Part shown: positions 23,412-26,068 of the stretch, piece after piece
Numbering within the stretch: position 1 is the first letter of the stretch
Layout of the letters: each line of letters starts with the position of its first letter
From: JBATTK01 sp049670505
GTDB lineage: Bacteria > Bacteroidota > Bacteroidia > Flavobacteriales > Flavobacteriaceae
Assembly (NCBI GenBank): GCA_049670505.1
Contig: JBATTK010000142.1
Coordinates: forward strand, 1 to 26,068
DNA: 26,068 nucleotides
Direction: 5' to 3'
Translations under genes and position numbers: made by a program
Notes under the pieces: generated by a model
Database searches by the model: none
Seen by the model: only the letters and a program-made list of their open reading frames with translations
What the model was told of the DNA's origin: nothing

Positions 23412-24719
23412 TCATTCTCCAGAAATATCTATAATAACAGACCAAATATCAAAACCTCCATTGTTTACAATAATGTCTCCGTCAGAGGAAATGGACTCCC
23501 CAGTGAGGATTAAACTATTTTCTTCGAATAGTAAGGCATCATATGGAAGATCAGAACCACTGCCGCCAAGTGTAAGCTGGTCAATTATTTCAAGTTTAGG
23601 TGATAATCGAACTACCCAATAGTCGGATTGTATATTTGTTTCGGATGCATTGGATGCAACAAAGTTACTGATAAATATAAGGTCGCCGTTGGGTACTTCA
23701 ACTATTTGATTGCCACTTTCTCCCCTTTCTGCACCAAAATTGGCTTGTCCAATTATATTTAAGGAAGGGTCTATTAAAAGAATCCAAGCATCTGAGCCTC
23801 CATTACTAAAAGTAACATCACCATCTAAAATAGGACTGTTCGTTGCCGAAATGGCATAGTTTCCATTCTGCATACTAGTGATTCCGCTAACAAAATCATT
23901 TCCACTGGAACCGATAGTATTTTCATTTAGTAATTCACCATTAGAACTAATACGTAAAATCCAAATATCCTCTAACCCTTTATTGTTTTTTACATCCCCG
24001 TCATTGGATGCAGTGGATCCTACAATTAAAAAACCTCCATCATTTTCATTAATTAAATCAATTAATATGTCGGTTTGAGAACCTCCATAGGTGTTTGACC
24101 AAATAAGATTTCCTTCTGCATCTAGTTTTAATGCAAAAGCATCATTTCCTCCTTTAGGGTCGGAAAAGATTCCATCAGAAGAGTTTGTTGAGCCAATAAT
24201 AACAAAACCTAAATCATTTGTTTCAACTATTCCACGAGCAAACTCGCCTTGACTCCCACCTAGGGTTTGTTCCCAAATGATATTTCCATTAGTTTGAAAT
24301 TTTACCACATATACTTCATTATTAATACTGCCTACGGCAATCAGATTCCCATCGTTACTGTTTATAACACTATGAAAAACACCATCATCGCCTAAAAATG
24401 ATTTTTCCCAGAGCATATTTAAATCATTATCTGCTCCAACCAAATAAGCATTAGAACCCGTCCGACCAGCAAATACAAAGCCATTTTCGTTGGTTCTGGC
24501 TATGCTAAAAGCGGTATCACTATCTGTCCCTCCAAAATTCCCTCCTCTTAAAAAAGTAAGGTTGGGTGTGTCAGAATTAGGCGCGTCAGGTTCGTCTGGG
24601 GTCCCTGGGTCTTCTCCTTGTGTATTAGGTTCTTCATTGGGAATCATTTCATTGGTGTCCGAGCTGCATCCAATTGTTAGGCTGCTTATGATTAAAAAGG
24701 GAAAAACTAGTTTTTTCAT
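23412..24719 (-). CDS. Lipoprotein with beta-propeller-like repeats
   Basis: 435 aa. It has a lipoprotein signal with S-L-T-I-G-C (lipid Cys 18), then a Glu/Asp/Pro/Thr-rich linker to about residue 55. The rest is made of repeats of about 50 residues with the pattern W-x-x-x-x-G-G-S-x-x-D, then (D/N)-x-G-(F/N)-x-I-x-G-S-T-x-S-x-D-G-D, then G-x-D-(A/I)-W-(I/V)-L-x-(I/L). That is typical of flavobacterial surface or periplasmic beta-propeller proteins. No enzymatic residues can be named and no T9SS C-terminal domain is seen. It is divergent from era and more AT-rich than its neighbours, which may reflect recent transfer. Confidence 0.75.
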   Translation of the reverse strand: MKKLVFPFLIISSLTIGCSSDTNEMIPNEEPNTQGEDPGTPDEPDAPNSDTPNLTFLRGGNFGGTDSDTAFSIARTNENGFVFAGRTGSNAYLVGADNDLNMLWEKSFLGDDGVFHSVINSNDGNLIAVGSINNEVYVVKFQTNGNIIWEQTLGGSQGEFARGIVETNDLGFVIIGSTNSSDGIFSDPKGGNDAFALKLDAEGNLIWSNTYGGSQTDILIDLINENDGGFLIVGSTASNDGDVKNNKGLEDIWILRISSNGELLNENTIGSSGNDFVSGITSMQNGNYAISATNSPILDGDVTFSNGGSDAWILLIDPSLNIIGQANFGAERGESGNQIVEVPNGDLIFISNFVASNASETNIQSDYWVVRLSPKLEIIDQLTLGGSGSDLPYDALLFEENSLILTGESISSDGDIIVNNGGFDIWSVIIDISGE

Positions 24720-24808
24720 AATGATATTTGTATTATTTTAATATGATTAAGAATGAAAAAATATCTATGGTTTGTATGGCTTATGGTATCTTTATCTAAA
24801 ATATATTC

Positions 24809-25687
24809 ATGCATAAAGCCGGCTTTGTAAATATAATTGGTAATCCCAATGTGGGCAAATCTACTTTAATGAATGCTTTTGTTGGAGAAAAGCTGTCCAT
24901 TATCACTTCCAAGGCGCAGACTACGAGGCACCGCATTTTGGGAATCGTCAATGGCGATGATTTTCAGGTCATCCTATCGGACACGCCGGGGATTATAAAA
25001 CCGGCCTACGAATTGCAATCCTCCATGATGGATTTTGTAAAATCGGCCTTCGAAGACGCCGATGTGCTGCTCTATATGGTGGAAATAGGGGAAAAAGCGT
25101 TGAAGGACGAAAAGTTCTTCGACAAAATAAAAAATAGTAAAATTCCCGTATTGTTATTACTGAACAAGATAGATACCTCCGAGCAGGAGATTTTGGAGGA
25201 ACAGATACAGTATTGGCAGCAACAAGTGCCCATGGCGGAACTGCACCCCATATCGGCACTTCAAAACTTTAACGTAAGGGAAGTTTTTGAGCGGATTATC
25301 GAATTGTTGCCGGAGGCCCCGCCTTTCTACCCCAAAGATCAATTAACTGACAAGCCCGAGCGTTTTTTTGTAAACGAGACCATTCGGGAGAAAATATTGA
25401 AACATTATAAGAAAGAGATTCCCTATTCCGTAGAAATAGAAACGGAGGAATTTTTTGAGGACGAAAAGATTATTCGGATGCGTTCCGTTATTATGGTAGA
25501 ACGAGATTCGCAGAAAGGGATCATTATAGGACATAGGGGAAGTGCCTTGAAAAGGGTAGGCGTAGAGGCCCGTAAGGATTTGGAAAAATTCTTTGACAAA
25601 CAAATCCATTTGGAACTCTATGTAAAGGTAAATAAGAATTGGCGCAGCAATCCCAATCAGTTGAAACGTTTTGGTTACAATCGCTGA
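24809..25687 (+). CDS. era: GTPase Era
   Basis: 292 aa. Era is an essential GTPase that binds the 3' end of 16S rRNA and helps assemble the 30S subunit at the inner membrane. All GTPase boxes are present: G1 G-N-P-N-V-G-K-S (11-18), G2 around T38-T39, G3 D-T-P-G (58-61), G4 N-K-I-D (119-122), G5 S-A (149-150). The C-terminal KH domain (about 200-280) has G-I-I-I-G-H-R-G-S-A-L-K-R-V-G. The protein is full length. The gene is single and divergent from the lipoprotein gene; I see no strong consensus promoter in the 88-bp gap (TATCTTTA at 24787 has one mismatch). Confidence 0.98.
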   Translation: MHKAGFVNIIGNPNVGKSTLMNAFVGEKLSIITSKAQTTRHRILGIVNGDDFQVILSDTPGIIKPAYELQSSMMDFVKSAFEDADVLLYMVEIGEKALKDEKFFDKIKNSKIPVLLLLNKIDTSEQEILEEQIQYWQQQVPMAELHPISALQNFNVREVFERIIELLPEAPPFYPKDQLTDKPERFFVNETIREKILKHYKKEIPYSVEIETEEFFEDEKIIRMRSVIMVERDSQKGIIIGHRGSALKRVGVEARKDLEKFFDKQIHLELYVKVNKNWRSNPNQLKRFGYNR

Positions 25688-25769
25688 CCATATGTAATCT
25701 TTCCTTCTCCTTTAGCTAACCATTAGTTCATATGGGAAATCCATCTTTGGTGACTAAAACCAATCGAAG

Positions 25770-26068
25770 ATGAAAAATTACTTAAAGCCGGTGCTTTATG
25801 CACTACCCCTGTTGTTTATATTTTCCTGTGAAAAAATCGATGATTTTATCGGAGGGGATGATGATGGTCCGGATAGCCCTGGACTCGATGTTAACTTTAA
25901 ATTTCGGACCACCATAAAGATAGGAGGGGAAGCCTCCGCCGAAATATCCGCCTTTGACCCATCAACGAATAAAATTTTTGTGGTCAATAACGATGATGAC
26001 CTCAACCTTAATGAAATCTCGGTTTTTGATATTACGGATATCGACTCCCCCGTACAGTTGTCTTCTAT
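25770..26068 (+). CDS. Surface lipoprotein, choice-of-anchor-I-like (partial, 3' end outside window)
   Basis: About 99 codons from ATG 25770 to the window end, with no stop. It starts with a lipoprotein signal (M-K-N-Y-L-K-P, hydrophobic core, F-S-C with Cys 20). E-K-I-D-D follows the Cys, an acidic-lysine stretch like the export signal of surface-exposed Bacteroidetes lipoproteins. After an Asp/Gly linker comes G-G-E-A-S-A-E-I-S-A-F-D, then N-K-I-F-V-V-N-N, then N-E-I-S-V-F-D-I-T-D-I-D-S-P. This is how choice-of-anchor-I or PhoX/phytase-like propellers begin. It lies 82 bp after era, perhaps from its own promoter. Confidence 0.75.
   Translation, partial: MKNYLKPVLYALPLLFIFSCEKIDDFIGGDDDGPDSPGLDVNFKFRTTIKIGGEASAEISAFDPSTNKIFVVNNDDDLNLNEISVFDITDIDSPVQLSS

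Noticed and set aside
25689..25735. CCATATG and CATATGG flanking the era-lipoprotein gap
   Set aside because: Arms of seven bases about 33 bases apart in AT-rich DNA; chance is sufficient and no T tract follows.

Overview
The window looks like the genome of a marine Flavobacteriia bacterium (Bacteroidetes). The evidence is the TAnnTTTG-type promoter elements, the near absence of Shine-Dalgarno sequences, lipoproteins of Bacteroidetes style (one with an E-K-x-D-D stretch after the lipid cysteine), BACON-like repeats, and a phage integrase of Bacteroidetes type. About 21.6 kb is the right-hand part of an integrated tailed prophage. The last 4.4 kb is ordinary chromosome.

Prophage layout. Bases 1-2309 hold the end of an unknown gene, a probable small terminase and the large terminase. 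Bases 2310-7435 hold two small secreted-protein genes, each apparently an independent insert (2510-2872 and 4283-4690), among packaging and neck genes: an unknown 265-aa protein, a possible tail-completion protein, a 117-aa unknown, the portal, and a 323-aa protein that looks internally duplicated. Bases 7486-11270 hold a fibre/adhesin cassette, including a 630-aa fibre-like protein with a signal peptide and a roughly 410-aa protein split by an in-frame TAA. Bases 11298-13199 are a lysis cassette: three small membrane proteins, an M15-type peptidase endolysin, a small Cys-rich phage protein, and a lipoprotein with a C-terminal membrane segment that fits a one-piece spanin. A small minus-strand gene follows at 13194-13484. 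Bases 13590-20389 hold a small tail protein, the tape measure and two large tail-tip/baseplate-like proteins. The tyrosine integrase (minus strand) meets them tail to tail and ends the prophage beside an initiator tRNA-Met gene, the likely attachment locus.

Most late genes overlap by ATGA or TAATG, so they are probably translationally coupled. Wherever the plus-strand run is broken by an intergenic gap, a bipartite motif usually recurs: TGTCCTTTTTT, then an AA(T/C)TTG-like element 27-28 nt further on, placed 5-14 nt before the next start codon. I think this is a phage-specific late promoter, giving nearly leaderless mRNAs in three cases. The same copies also encode a short MSFF peptide frame, so a leader peptide is the rival explanation. 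No major capsid protein, capsid protease or tail-tube protein can be recognised, although terminase, portal and tape measure are present. Those functions are either left of the window or carried by unrecognised genes here.

The chromosomal part holds an alanine/glycine:cation symporter, a beta-propeller lipoprotein gene (minus strand), era, and the start of another surface lipoprotein gene. A 19-bp fragment of the tRNA-fMet 5' end next to a REP-like repeat lies between the tRNA and the symporter.
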